From: Phil1 sp964546125
GTDB lineage: Bacteria > Bacillota > Clostridia > Christensenellales > CAG-138
Length of the DNA stretch: 64,000 nt
Reading direction: 5' to 3'
Assembly: GCA_964546125.1 (NCBI GenBank)
Contig: CAZJIS010000001.1
Location: forward strand, 1-64,000
The notes beneath the pieces were generated by a model. It did not search any database. It saw nothing but the letters and a program-made list of their open reading frames with translations, and was not told the DNA's origin. A program made the translations under genes and the position numbers. Position 1 is the stretch's first letter, and each line of letters begins with the position of its first letter. This document shows, piece by piece, positions 39,492 to 47,080 of the stretch.

Positions 39492-40142
39492 TTGTTCTCG
39501 AATTTCAACCTAACGGATTGGCTGCTGACTGCCCTTTACCGCATACCCGGCATTATCATCGGCCTTTCGTTCCATGAATGGGCGCATGCCTATGCCGCCT
39601 ATAAGCGCGGCGACCCAACCGCGCGCAACCTCGGGCGGATGACCGTGAACCCCGCGGCGCATATCGACCCGGTGGGCATTTTCATGTTGCTTGTCGCAGG
39701 CTTTGGCTGGGCGCGGCCGGTGCCCGTGAACCCGCGCAACTTCAAAAGCCCGCGTAAAGACGACATTATCGTTTCCCTCGCGGGTGTGACGACGAATTTT
39801 ATTATTGCCTTCGTGCTCACAGGGGTTTTGTTCGTCGTAACCTTTTTTACGCAGAACGAGATCGCCTATCTTCTTTTGCTCAACGCCGTTTTTATTAACC
39901 TCGGCCTATTCGTGTTCAACCTTTTGCCGATCCCGCCGCTCGATGGATACCATGTGTTCCAAAGCCTGTTCGCGCGCATTATCAGCTATCGCTTTTTCCA
40001 GTTCATTGAGCGTTACAGCACGGTATTGCTGATTGCACTGCTCATCATCGGCAGCAACACGGGCTTTATCGGCACGGCGGTCGTGGGGATATTCTCCGCG
40101 TTCAGCGCGGTTTATGGCGCGCTGATCGGCCTGTTCGTGTGA
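39492..40142 (+). CDS. site-2 protease family (M50) membrane metalloprotease
   Basis: This 216-aa polytopic membrane protein has the zinc motif HEWAH (His28-Glu29, His32) in the first hydrophobic segment and the second ligand region NLLPIPPLDGYHV around residue 140. It is the short, PDZ-less type of intramembrane protease that usually precedes scpA in Clostridia. Its substrate is unknown. The start is TTG with AAGGAG upstream. scpA follows after 6 nt. Confidence 0.9.
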   Translation: MFSNFNLTDWLLTALYRIPGIIIGLSFHEWAHAYAAYKRGDPTARNLGRMTVNPAAHIDPVGIFMLLVAGFGWARPVPVNPRNFKSPRKDDIIVSLAGVTTNFIIAFVLTGVLFVVTFFTQNEIAYLLLLNAVFINLGLFVFNLLPIPPLDGYHVFQSLFARIISYRFFQFIERYSTVLLIALLIIGSNTGFIGTAVVGIFSAFSAVYGALIGLFV

Positions 40143-40148
40143 TTTATT

Positions 40149-40910
40149 ATGGCATATGAGGTCCGTCTCAAGGAATTCGAAGGCCCGCTCGACCTTTTGC
40201 TCCACCTTATCGAGGAGGCGAAGGTTGACATCAAAGATATTTTCGTTTCCGAGATTACCAACCAGTACCTCGCCTTTATGGAGGAATTGGACGGACTCGA
40301 TATGGATATGGCAAGCGAGTTTTTGACGATGGCCGCGACCCTTGTGTACATCAAATCGCGAACCCTTCTGCCACGTCCCCCAAAGGCCGAGGAGGAAGAG
40401 GAGGATCCCGAAATCGTTCTCATGCGCCAATTGCGAGACTATAAGCTTTTCAAGGAAGCGGGCGCGGGCCTTTCGACGCTTCGCGAACAAATGCGAAGCG
40501 TCTACGCGAGGCTGCCGGAGGAATTCCTTCTCCCCCCGCAGGAATATAACCTTGCGGATGCGACCGCAAAGGAACTTTTTGTGGCATTTGCACAGCTCAT
40601 GCGGCGCACGGACGAATTGGACGTGCACTCCCTCGCGCGCGCTGTCCCGGCGGACCGCTACACCGTGCGCAACCAGCTCGCCCTCATCCGCGCGAAGCTC
40701 AACGGGGGCAATACGCTCACCTTTGAGGAGCTTTTCGAGCAGACTTCAACGAAGCTTGAGATGATCGTCACCTTCATGGCGCTCCTCGAGATGATCACGC
40801 GCCAGGAGATTTTGCTTCGCCAGAAAACGCCTTACGGAACCATCACCATCACGGCGTGGGAACTCATTGAAGACGACGAGCATTATGAATATATGGATGA
40901 AATCGAGTAG
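40149..40910 (+). CDS. scpA: segregation and condensation protein A
   Basis: ScpA is the kleisin subunit bridging the SMC head domains in the condensin complex. The 253-aa protein has the N-terminal YEVRLKEFEGPLDLLLHLIEEAKVDIKDIFVSEITNQYL, the SEFLTMAATLVYIKSRTLLP helix, an acidic linker and a C-terminal winged helix (TFEELF..MIVTFMALLEMITRQEI). It is adjacent to scpB as usual. smc itself is not in the window. Confidence 0.96.
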   Translation: MAYEVRLKEFEGPLDLLLHLIEEAKVDIKDIFVSEITNQYLAFMEELDGLDMDMASEFLTMAATLVYIKSRTLLPRPPKAEEEEEDPEIVLMRQLRDYKLFKEAGAGLSTLREQMRSVYARLPEEFLLPPQEYNLADATAKELFVAFAQLMRRTDELDVHSLARAVPADRYTVRNQLALIRAKLNGGNTLTFEELFEQTSTKLEMIVTFMALLEMITRQEILLRQKTPYGTITITAWELIEDDEHYEYMDEIE

Positions 40911-40921
40911 GAGGGGCCGCC

Positions 40922-41500
40922 TTGCACTATGACGAGCGCTTCGGCGCGATCGAATGCATCCTTTTTGTTTCGGGCGATCCCGTATCCATGGTACAGCTAC
41001 AGCGCGCGCTTGCCGTGACGGAGATCGAGCTGAACTATTTGCTGCGCTCGATGGACGCGCTCTACCGCGAGCAAAAGCGGGGCGTTTTGCTCTACATGAC
41101 CGACGACACCGTGCAGCTTGTCTCCAACCGCGAGTATGCGCCCCTTATCGAGCAGATGATGCAGCCTGTGCAGGAGAAGAGCTTTTCGCAGGCCATGCTC
41201 GAAACTCTTTCCGTCGTCGCTTACCGCCAGCCGGTGACGCGGGCGGATATTGAAAACGTGCGCGGGGTGCGCTGTGAATATGCGGTGAGCCAACTGCTCA
41301 AACTCGGCATGATCTGCGAACTCGGGCGCAAAAACGTGCTCGGGCGGCCGATGCTTTTTGGCACGACCGATGCGTTTTTGCGGCATTTCGGGCTGCATTC
41401 GCTCTCCGACCTGCCGCCGCTTGCTTATGGCGCGGAGGAAACGATGCCCGGGGAGGCGCAGGCGCCTACTGGGGAGCAGCTTGCGGCAAACATGGAATAA
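40922..41500 (+). CDS. scpB: segregation and condensation protein B
   Basis: ScpB is the winged-helix (kite) subunit of SMC-ScpAB. The 192-aa protein has the opening GAIECILFVSGDPVSM, the central QAMLETLSVVAYRQPVTRADIENVRGV and GRPMLFGTTDAFLRHFGL, which are the family hallmarks. It uses a TTG start 11 nt after scpA with GGAGGGG upstream. A terminator-like structure follows at 41524. Confidence 0.96.
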   Translation: MHYDERFGAIECILFVSGDPVSMVQLQRALAVTEIELNYLLRSMDALYREQKRGVLLYMTDDTVQLVSNREYAPLIEQMMQPVQEKSFSQAMLETLSVVAYRQPVTRADIENVRGVRCEYAVSQLLKLGMICELGRKNVLGRPMLFGTTDAFLRHFGLHSLSDLPPLAYGAEETMPGEAQAPTGEQLAANME

Positions 41501-41523
41501 ATTGCCCGTTTCGGGCGCAGATT

Positions 41524-41545
41524 AGGGCCATATGGCCCTTTTTTT
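41524..41545 (+). terminator. terminator-like hairpin that contains the DUF2953 start codon
   Basis: AGGGCC, ATAT and GGCCCT form a perfect hairpin followed by seven T residues, a textbook intrinsic terminator after scpB. The ATG of the DUF2953 gene (41532) lies in its loop and 3' arm. A smaller hairpin (GCCCG/CGGGC, 41504-41516) lies just upstream. Confidence 0.75.
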
Positions 41546-42098
41546 GATCGCATTGGCGCTCGCGGCGGTTTTGCTTTTTTTGCTTTCGCCCAAGCGCATC
41601 CGCTTTGCTCTGTTGCTTGCGGGCAGCGGCCTTCATCTGCGCGCGCAGTTTATGCGCATCCCTTTTGCGCGCCGCTTTGCGTGGGATAGGATTTTGATTT
41701 CAATGCTCGAAAGAAAAAAGCGAAGAAGGAAACGCAAGCGCGGCATCCGCCTGCGGGAGCTTCGCGCGGGCATCGATTTTCCGCGGCTTTGCGCGCGCGG
41801 CAGGCTCGGCACCGGCGACGCCGCCCAAACGGCTGTTCTGTGCGGCGCGCTCGGCGGATTTTTTCAAGCGCTGCTCACTTTGCTGCCGGGCGATGAGAGG
41901 CCCGGAGTATTTTTAACGCCCGATTTTAAAAAAAGCGTTTTCTGGATAAATCTGGGGGGGATTCTTATCATTTATCCCGGGAAAATTATAGCTGCGTTCG
42001 TTGTGACGCAGGTAAAGGAGGGGTTTGAAACATGGCGCATCCGATTGAAAACATCATGGAAACCACAATGGATAAGCTCAAGGAAACAGTCAATGTGA
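41532..42098 (+). CDS. DUF2953 family membrane protein
   Basis: The 188-aa protein has an N-terminal hydrophobic helix (residues 2-18), a basic stretch (RKKRRRKRKRG, about 56-66), and the DUF2953 core: DFPRLCARGRLGTGDAAQTAVLCGALGGFFQALL, VFLTPDFKKSVFWINLGGILIIYPGKII. The family always precedes ytfJ/gerW in spore-formers; its role is unknown. Its start lies in a terminator-like hairpin. Its last 67 nt overlap ytfJ, a long overlap for this genome. Confidence 0.88.
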   Translation: MALFLIALALAAVLLFLLSPKRIRFALLLAGSGLHLRAQFMRIPFARRFAWDRILISMLERKKRRRKRKRGIRLRELRAGIDFPRLCARGRLGTGDAAQTAVLCGALGGFFQALLTLLPGDERPGVFLTPDFKKSVFWINLGGILIIYPGKIIAAFVVTQVKEGFETWRIRLKTSWKPQWISSRKQSM

Positions 42099-42445
42099 AC
42101 ACGATCGTGGGCGATCCGATCCTCATCGCCGGGGAAACGATGGTTTTACCCGTATCGAAGGTGAGCCTTGGCTTTGTTTCCGGCGGGGGAGAGTATCAAT
42201 CTTCGCCCGTCAAGCGCGCGGGACAGGAACTCGATGCAAGCTCGGGCAAATATCCTTTCGCGGGCGCGGCGGCAGCCGGGCTTACGCTCAACCCGACCGC
42301 ATTTTTGTCGGTATCGGGCAAAAAGGTGCGCGTGCTCCCCGCGCAATATAAAGATGGGCTTGACCGCGCGGTGGAGCTTTTGCCCGAGCTTATGGATATG
42401 CTCGAGCGGCTGCTCCGTCCCGGGGTGGAGGGACCTTCGTCATGA
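42032..42445 (+). CDS. ytfJ: GerW family sporulation protein YtfJ
   Basis: YtfJ/GerW is a forespore protein needed for normal spore germination in Bacillus. The 137-aa protein has the family pattern HPIENIMETTMDKLKETVNVNTIVGDPI, GETMVLPVSKVSLGFVSGGGEY and FAGAAAAGLTLNPTAFLSV. It starts inside the DUF2953 gene with its own strong ribosome binding site (AAAGGAGGGG) and overlaps dacF by 4 nt. Confidence 0.95.
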   Translation: MAHPIENIMETTMDKLKETVNVNTIVGDPILIAGETMVLPVSKVSLGFVSGGGEYQSSPVKRAGQELDASSGKYPFAGAAAAGLTLNPTAFLSVSGKKVRVLPAQYKDGLDRAVELLPELMDMLERLLRPGVEGPSS

Positions 42446-43575
42446 GAACGGGGCGTTGCTTTCGCTGCATCGCCACACTGACGCTCGCCGTGCTGCTGTT
42501 GCTTTTGCCCGCGCCCGCGCGCGGCGAGGAGGACGAGCCGCAGACCGGGGCCGCTGGTGCGGTTTTGATGGAAGCCGGCACGCGCATGGTGCTCATGGCA
42601 AAGGAGGCGCACAAGAAGCTGCCGATGGCGAGCACGACGAAGGTAATGACGGCTCTCATCGCCATTGAGCACTGCTCGCTCGAGGAGATGGTAGAAGTCC
42701 CGGCGGAGGCCTATGGCGTGGAGGGTTCGAGCATGTACCTGCAAAAGGGCGAGAAGCTGAGCATGCGTGACCTCCTCTACGGCCTCATGCTCGTTTCGGG
42801 TAACGACGCGGCGATCGCCATCGCCGTGCACGTCGGCGGCAGCCTTGAGGGGTTTACCGCGCTCATGAACCAAAAGGCATATGTTCTCGGCGCGCTCAAC
42901 ACGCATTTTGTCACGCCCAACGGCCTGCCGGGGGACGATCATTATACGACCGCTTACGACCTCGCGCTCATCTGCGCGGCGGCGATGGAGCAGGATACGT
43001 TCCGTGAGATCGTGTCTTCAACATATTTCAGGACGACGACCGGGGCAGTCCTTCGCACGCTTAAAAACAAAAATAAGATTCTTTGGGAGTATGAGGGCGG
43101 CAGCGGCGTTAAAACGGGTTTTACGAAAGCGGCGGGCAAATGCCTTGTGTTCAGCGCCGAGCGCGGGGGCATGACGCTTATCGGCGTGGTGCTCAACTGC
43201 CCCGATATGTTCGGCGACGCCAAGGCCATGCTCGATTACGGCTTTGATAACTATGAGCTTGCGACCATTCTCCCAAAGGGCGCGGCGGCGGCGCGCATCG
43301 CCGTTGACAACGGCATGAAAAATGCCTTGGCACTGGTTGCCAAAGAGGATATAATCATACCGATTAAAAAAGGCGAAAGCCTCGCGCTCGAAACGCGGGT
43401 CGAATGCCCCGCCGTGATCGCCGCTCCCGTTGCGCAGGGCGATGTGATCGGCATGGCGCATGTGCTCTTTGGCGAGAGGACGATCGCGTCCTGCGAGCTG
43501 ACGGCCGCCGAGAGCGTCGATTCGCGCAGCTATTTCGAATGGCTCAAAAAGCTTGCGCGCAGGTGGAGCGCCTGA
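42442..43575 (+). CDS. dacF: D-alanyl-D-alanine carboxypeptidase (DacF type)
   Basis: This low-molecular-weight penicillin-binding protein trims the terminal D-Ala from peptidoglycan stem peptides; DacF controls spore cortex cross-linking in Bacillus. The 377-aa protein has a signal peptide (about 1-28), intact active-site motifs Ser64-Thr-Thr-Lys67, Ser119-Gly-Asn121 and Lys224-Thr-Gly, and a C-terminal PBP5-type beta domain ending in a basic, possibly amphipathic membrane anchor (FEWLKKLARRW). It overlaps ytfJ by 4 nt. It is the active counterpart of the degenerate copy at 38279. Confidence 0.95.
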   Translation: MRTGRCFRCIATLTLAVLLLLLPAPARGEEDEPQTGAAGAVLMEAGTRMVLMAKEAHKKLPMASTTKVMTALIAIEHCSLEEMVEVPAEAYGVEGSSMYLQKGEKLSMRDLLYGLMLVSGNDAAIAIAVHVGGSLEGFTALMNQKAYVLGALNTHFVTPNGLPGDDHYTTAYDLALICAAAMEQDTFREIVSSTYFRTTTGAVLRTLKNKNKILWEYEGGSGVKTGFTKAAGKCLVFSAERGGMTLIGVVLNCPDMFGDAKAMLDYGFDNYELATILPKGAAAARIAVDNGMKNALALVAKEDIIIPIKKGESLALETRVECPAVIAAPVAQGDVIGMAHVLFGERTIASCELTAAESVDSRSYFEWLKKLARRWSA

Positions 43576-43589
43576 CGGGAGGCTATCCT

Positions 43590-44309
43590 TTGCGGCTGCA
43601 AAAATATCTCGCGGATGCGGGCGTCGCTTCGCGCAGAAAATGCGAGGAGCTTATTTCTTTGGGCCGGATCACGGTCAACGGACAACCGGCTTCGCTCGGG
43701 CAGAGCGTTGCGCCGGGCGATGAAATTGCGCTCGACGGCGTGCGCGTAGAGCCCGCGGGCGAGCGCATGGTCTATGTGTTCTATAAGCCCCAGGGCGTCG
43801 TGTGCACGGCCTCCGACCCCGAAGGGCGCGAGACGGTGCTCGATTATTTTGCCGACGTGCCCGCGCGGCTCTATCATGTGGGGCGGCTTGATTACGATTC
43901 CGAGGGACTCTTGCTGATGACCAACGACGGCGCGCTCGCAAACGCTTTGACGCACCCGCGCCACGAGGTTGAAAAAACATATTACGTGATCTGTGACGGC
44001 AAGCTTTACGACGACCAAAAGTGCGCGCTCGAACAGGGCGTTGCGCTTGAAGATGGCGTCACCGCCCCCGCGCGCATTGCCGATAGCTATAAGACCGCCA
44101 ACGGCAACACCTCTTTTTACATCACCATCCGCGAGGGGCGCAACCGGCAGGTGCGCAGGATGCTTAAGGTCGTGGGGCACGAAACGCTGCTGCTGCGAAG
44201 GGTGGGCGAAGGGCCGGTGAAGCTTGGCGCGCTACGCCCGGGCGAAAAGAGAAAGATGAGCGAGCAGGAACTCGACGCGCTTCGCAAAAGCTGCGGCATC
44301 GAAATATAA
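43590..44309 (+). CDS. rluB: rRNA pseudouridine synthase (RluB/RsuA family)
   Basis: The 239-aa protein has an N-terminal S4 domain (LQKYLADAGVASRRKCEELISLGRITVNG) and the catalytic domain with LYHVGRLDYDSEGLLLMTNDG (catalytic Asp), HEVEKTYYVIC and REGRNRQVRRMLKVVGHETLLLRR. It modifies uridines in 23S or 16S rRNA; RluB is the closer fit from length and neighbours. The TTG at 43590 with GGGAGG upstream is chosen because longer frames run back into dacF. Confidence 0.93.
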   Translation: MRLQKYLADAGVASRRKCEELISLGRITVNGQPASLGQSVAPGDEIALDGVRVEPAGERMVYVFYKPQGVVCTASDPEGRETVLDYFADVPARLYHVGRLDYDSEGLLLMTNDGALANALTHPRHEVEKTYYVICDGKLYDDQKCALEQGVALEDGVTAPARIADSYKTANGNTSFYITIREGRNRQVRRMLKVVGHETLLLRRVGEGPVKLGALRPGEKRKMSEQELDALRKSCGIEI

Positions 44310-44313
44310 TTTT

Positions 44314-44452
44314 TTGCAGGAAAAAAGCATTTGGTGTAGAATAGAAGAAATTGGCAGGGTTTGATGGATGTTCATCCATCCGCTGCTTTTGTGCTTCGGT
44401 TTGGGCGCATCCCAAGGGTGCCAAACCGGGGGGGGAAGGGGGCAATGGCACC
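44314..44452 (+). promoter_or_regulatory. promoter and structured leader of the decarboxylase cluster
   Basis: TTGCAG (44314-44319) and TAGAAT (44337-44342) with a 17-nt spacer predict a start near 44349. The ~100-nt leader holds hairpin 1 (GATGGAT/ATCCATC, 44363-44380, closed further out by GCAG/CTGC and followed by TTTT) and hairpin 2 (CGGTTTGG 44397-44404 with CCAAACCG 44421-44428). Hairpin 1 resembles a weak attenuator. No known riboswitch class was recognised. Confidence 0.55.
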
Positions 44453-45001
44453 ATGGGGTCTCATCATGCTTTAGCGTTGGTTGCGGGCGCGGGCGCGCTT
44501 CCGATCGGCCTTATCGTTCTTGCCGCGCTCATCATACTGATCGTTTTTCTTTTCAATCGCAAAAAAAAGCGGGATGCGGAAGCTCAAACTCAGCATCTTT
44601 CATCTGAGCAGGCTGCGACATCGCCCGTTGAGCAAACGGCGTCCGCCGCGCAAGCCATGCAAGCGCCCGAGGGCGGCGCGTTCACAGCGGTTGTTTCGGC
44701 GGCGCTTGCCCAATACATGGGGCCGGAGGTTGAGGGGCTTCGCATCCGCTCGATCCGGAAACTCGAAGAGCGCGCGCAAGCGCCCGAGTGCGGCGCGTTC
44801 ACGGCGGCTGTTTCGGCGGCGCTTGCCCAATACATGGGACCGGATATCGAAGGGCTTCGCATTCGCTCGATCCGGAAGCTCGAAGAGCGCGCGCAAGCGC
44901 CCGAGCGCAGTGCGTTCACCGCGGCCCTCTCCGCGGCCATCGCCACGGCCATGGGTGAAAACGTCGCGGGAATCAGGATTTTAAGCATTCGCAAAGTATA
45001 A
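44453..45001 (+). CDS. OadG-like (decarboxylase gamma/delta-type) protein with three 39-aa repeats
   Basis: The 182-aa protein has one N-terminal membrane helix (about 13-37) followed by a basic RKKKRD stop-transfer, a Gln/Ser/Thr/Ala linker, and three near-identical tandem units starting at residues 70, 109 and 148. Each unit reads QAPE..AFTAxxSAALAQYMG..xxGLRIRSIRKL, the C-terminal motif normally found once in gamma/delta subunits of sodium-pumping decarboxylases. The DNA units (44660, 44777, 44894) have an exact 117-nt period. ATG at 44453 has AAGGGGGG upstream. It precedes the biotin carrier and carboxyltransferase genes, supporting a role in assembling that complex at the membrane. Confidence 0.75.
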   Translation: MGSHHALALVAGAGALPIGLIVLAALIILIVFLFNRKKKRDAEAQTQHLSSEQAATSPVEQTASAAQAMQAPEGGAFTAVVSAALAQYMGPEVEGLRIRSIRKLEERAQAPECGAFTAAVSAALAQYMGPDIEGLRIRSIRKLEERAQAPERSAFTAALSAAIATAMGENVAGIRILSIRKV

Positions 45002-45027
45002 AACACCACCAACAACAGGAGGAAGCT

Positions 45028-45402
45028 ATGCGTAAATTTATCGTTAACGTCAATGGGACGTCTTATGAGGTCGAAGTCGAGGAGATAAGCGGCGCGCAAG
45101 CCGCGGCACCCGCCGCGCAGCCCGTTCCTGCTGAAAAAGCGGAGCCCGCGCCGGTATCTGCACCCGCGTCCGCCGCCGATCCGGGGATGGGCGAGAGCGT
45201 CACCGCGCCCATGCCCGGCAATATTCTCGAGGTCAAGGTGCAGGCCGGAAGCGCCGTGCGCAACGGCGACGTGCTGCTCATCCTCGAAGCTATGAAAATG
45301 GAAAATGAGATCCTTGCGCCCCGGGATGGCAAGGTCCTTTCCGTCGGCGTTACAAAGGGCGCGACGGTCAACGCCGGCGATCTGCTTTGCGTAATCGGCT
45401 GA
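45028..45402 (+). CDS. biotin carboxyl carrier protein of a decarboxylase/carboxylase complex
   Basis: The 124-aa protein has an N-terminal strand region (MRKFIVNVNGTSYEVEVEE), an Ala/Pro-rich flexible linker (about 23-50), and a biotinyl domain with the attachment motif EAMKMEN (Lys90). This matches free-standing carriers such as GcdC/MmdC. It sits 26 nt after the OadG-like gene and 39 nt before the carboxyltransferase, whose own C-terminus lacks a biotin domain, so the two complement each other. Confidence 0.92.
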   Translation: MRKFIVNVNGTSYEVEVEEISGAQAAAPAAQPVPAEKAEPAPVSAPASAADPGMGESVTAPMPGNILEVKVQAGSAVRNGDVLLILEAMKMENEILAPRDGKVLSVGVTKGATVNAGDLLCVIG

Positions 45403-45441
45403 TGCGGCGCTGTTGCCGCTATTTCGCGAAAGGAGAGAACC

Positions 45442-46914
45442 ATGTCGCATAAACTGCTCATCACCGACACCATTTTGCGCGACGCGCATCAATCCCAGGC
45501 CGCGACGCGCATGCGCACGGAGGATATGCTGCCCGCCTGCGAGATCCTCGACAGCATCGGTTATTGGTCGCTGGAATGCTGGGGCGGCGCAACGTTCGAT
45601 TCCTGCCTGCGCTTCCTCAATGAGGACCCTTGGGACAGGCTCAGGAAGCTGCGTGCGGCCATCAGGCACACGAAGCTCCAAATGCTCTTTCGCGGGCAGA
45701 ACATTTTAGGCTACAAGCATTATGCGGACGATGTGGTCGAGCAGTTCTGCCGCAAGGCCATCGAGAACGGCATCGATATTATCCGCATTTTCGACGCGCT
45801 CAACGACGTGCGCAACCTCGAATCCGCCATTAAATATACGAAAAAATACGGCGGCATCTGCGAGGCGGCCATCAGCTACACGATGAGCCCCGTGCACAAT
45901 GAAGATTATTTTGTGAAGATCGCCAAGGAACTCGTGCAGTTGGGGGCGGATACGATCTGCATCAAGGATATGGCAAACCTGCTCTTGCCCTATGATGCTT
46001 ATTCGCTCGTCAAGCGCCTCAAGGCCGAGATCGACGTGCCGATCCACCTGCACACGCACAATACCACCGGCACGGGCGACATGACCTACCTCATGGGCGT
46101 GCAGGCGGGCGCCGATATCGTCGACTGCGCGCTCTCGCCGCTTGCAAACGGCACATCGCAGCCCGCGACCGAATCGCTCGTGGCCACCCTTAAGGGAACA
46201 CAGTACGATACGGGCCTCGATCTCACAAAGCTCGCAGAGGTCGCCAAGCACTTCCGCGGCGTGGCCGCGAAGCTGCAAAAGGAAGGCTTCCTCGACCCCA
46301 AGGTGCTCAGCGTCGACACGAATACGCTCGTGTATCAGGTGCCGGGCGGCATGCTCTCCAACCTCATTTCGCAGTTGAAGCAGGCCAACGCCGAGGATAA
46401 ATATTACGATGTGCTCGCGGAGATCCCGCGCGTGCGCGAGGACTTCGGCTACCCGCCGCTTGTGACGCCTACAAGCCAGATTGTGGGCACGCAGGCGGTG
46501 TTCAATATCGTGTCCGGCGGGCGCTACAAAATGTTTCCGAAGGAATCCAAAGCGCTGCTGCGCGGCGAATATGGCGCGCTGCCTGGCAAGGTGAACGAAG
46601 AGGTGCGAAAACTCGCCATCGGCGACGAGGAAGTCATCACCTGCCGCCCCGCGGACCTTCTTAAGCCGGAGCTCGGGAAATACCGCGAGGAAATTAAAGA
46701 TGTTATGCGCCAGGAGGAAGACGTGCTCAGCTATGCGCTCTTCCCGCAGGTGGCGCTTAAGTTCTTTGAAGCGCGCAATAACCCTGCGCCCAGGCAAGAG
46801 GAAGCGCCGGCTCCCACAGCCGCGCCCATCGAGGCGAAAAAAGCTCCCGCTCCCGCTGCCGTGCAGGAGAACACAGGCGTGCGCATGCTCTATGTGGAGG
46901 ATGTTTCGCGCTGA
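45442..46914 (+). CDS. oadA: oxaloacetate decarboxylase alpha-type carboxyltransferase (OadA/PycB family)
   Basis: This enzyme moves a carboxyl group between oxaloacetate (or pyruvate) and carrier-bound biotin. The 490-aa protein has the HMGL-like TIM barrel: ITDTILRDAHQSQAATRMRTEDM, ECWGGATFDSCLRFL, LRGQN-type FRGQNILGYKHYADDVV, catalytic Lys in TICIKDMANLL, metal His in HLHTHNTTGTG, then the conserved PYC/OADA domain (about 300-450). It ends in a Pro/Ala-rich tail without a biotin site. The sodium-pumping beta subunit is not adjacent, so the product could also serve as pyruvate carboxylase subunit B. A strong terminator follows. Confidence 0.9.
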   Translation: MSHKLLITDTILRDAHQSQAATRMRTEDMLPACEILDSIGYWSLECWGGATFDSCLRFLNEDPWDRLRKLRAAIRHTKLQMLFRGQNILGYKHYADDVVEQFCRKAIENGIDIIRIFDALNDVRNLESAIKYTKKYGGICEAAISYTMSPVHNEDYFVKIAKELVQLGADTICIKDMANLLLPYDAYSLVKRLKAEIDVPIHLHTHNTTGTGDMTYLMGVQAGADIVDCALSPLANGTSQPATESLVATLKGTQYDTGLDLTKLAEVAKHFRGVAAKLQKEGFLDPKVLSVDTNTLVYQVPGGMLSNLISQLKQANAEDKYYDVLAEIPRVREDFGYPPLVTPTSQIVGTQAVFNIVSGGRYKMFPKESKALLRGEYGALPGKVNEEVRKLAIGDEEVITCRPADLLKPELGKYREEIKDVMRQEEDVLSYALFPQVALKFFEARNNPAPRQEEAPAPTAAPIEAKKAPAPAAVQENTGVRMLYVEDVSR

Positions 46915-46937
46915 ACGCATGATCCGATAGATTTTAG

Positions 46938-46970
46938 GGCCGCTCCGGCGATGACTGGGGCGGCCTTTTT
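46938..46970 (+). terminator. rho-independent terminator of the decarboxylase cluster
   Basis: GGCCGCTCC and GGGGCGGCC pair over 9 bp (one G-T) with a 10-nt loop, followed by TTTTT. It lies 23 nt after the oadA stop. Confidence 0.92.
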
Positions 46971-47019
46971 GCAGGATGAAAGGAAAAAATGCAGCTCCTG
47001 CATCATTTTTACGCTCGGG

Positions 47020-47048
47020 TTGCTATTCGAGGTTGAATCTGCTAATAT
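47020..47048 (+). promoter_or_regulatory. sigma-A-type promoter for the surE operon
   Basis: TTGCTA at 47020-47025 and TAATAT at 47043-47048 have a 17-nt spacer and lie 32 nt upstream of the surE start. Confidence 0.6.
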
Positions 47049-47080
47049 TGACAAACAGATGAAATATGGAGAAACCAAAC

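Noticed and set aside
44660..45001. Regularly spaced repeats considered as a CRISPR-like array
   Set aside because: Units are directly adjacent without spacers, their length is a multiple of three, and they stay in frame as a protein repeat.
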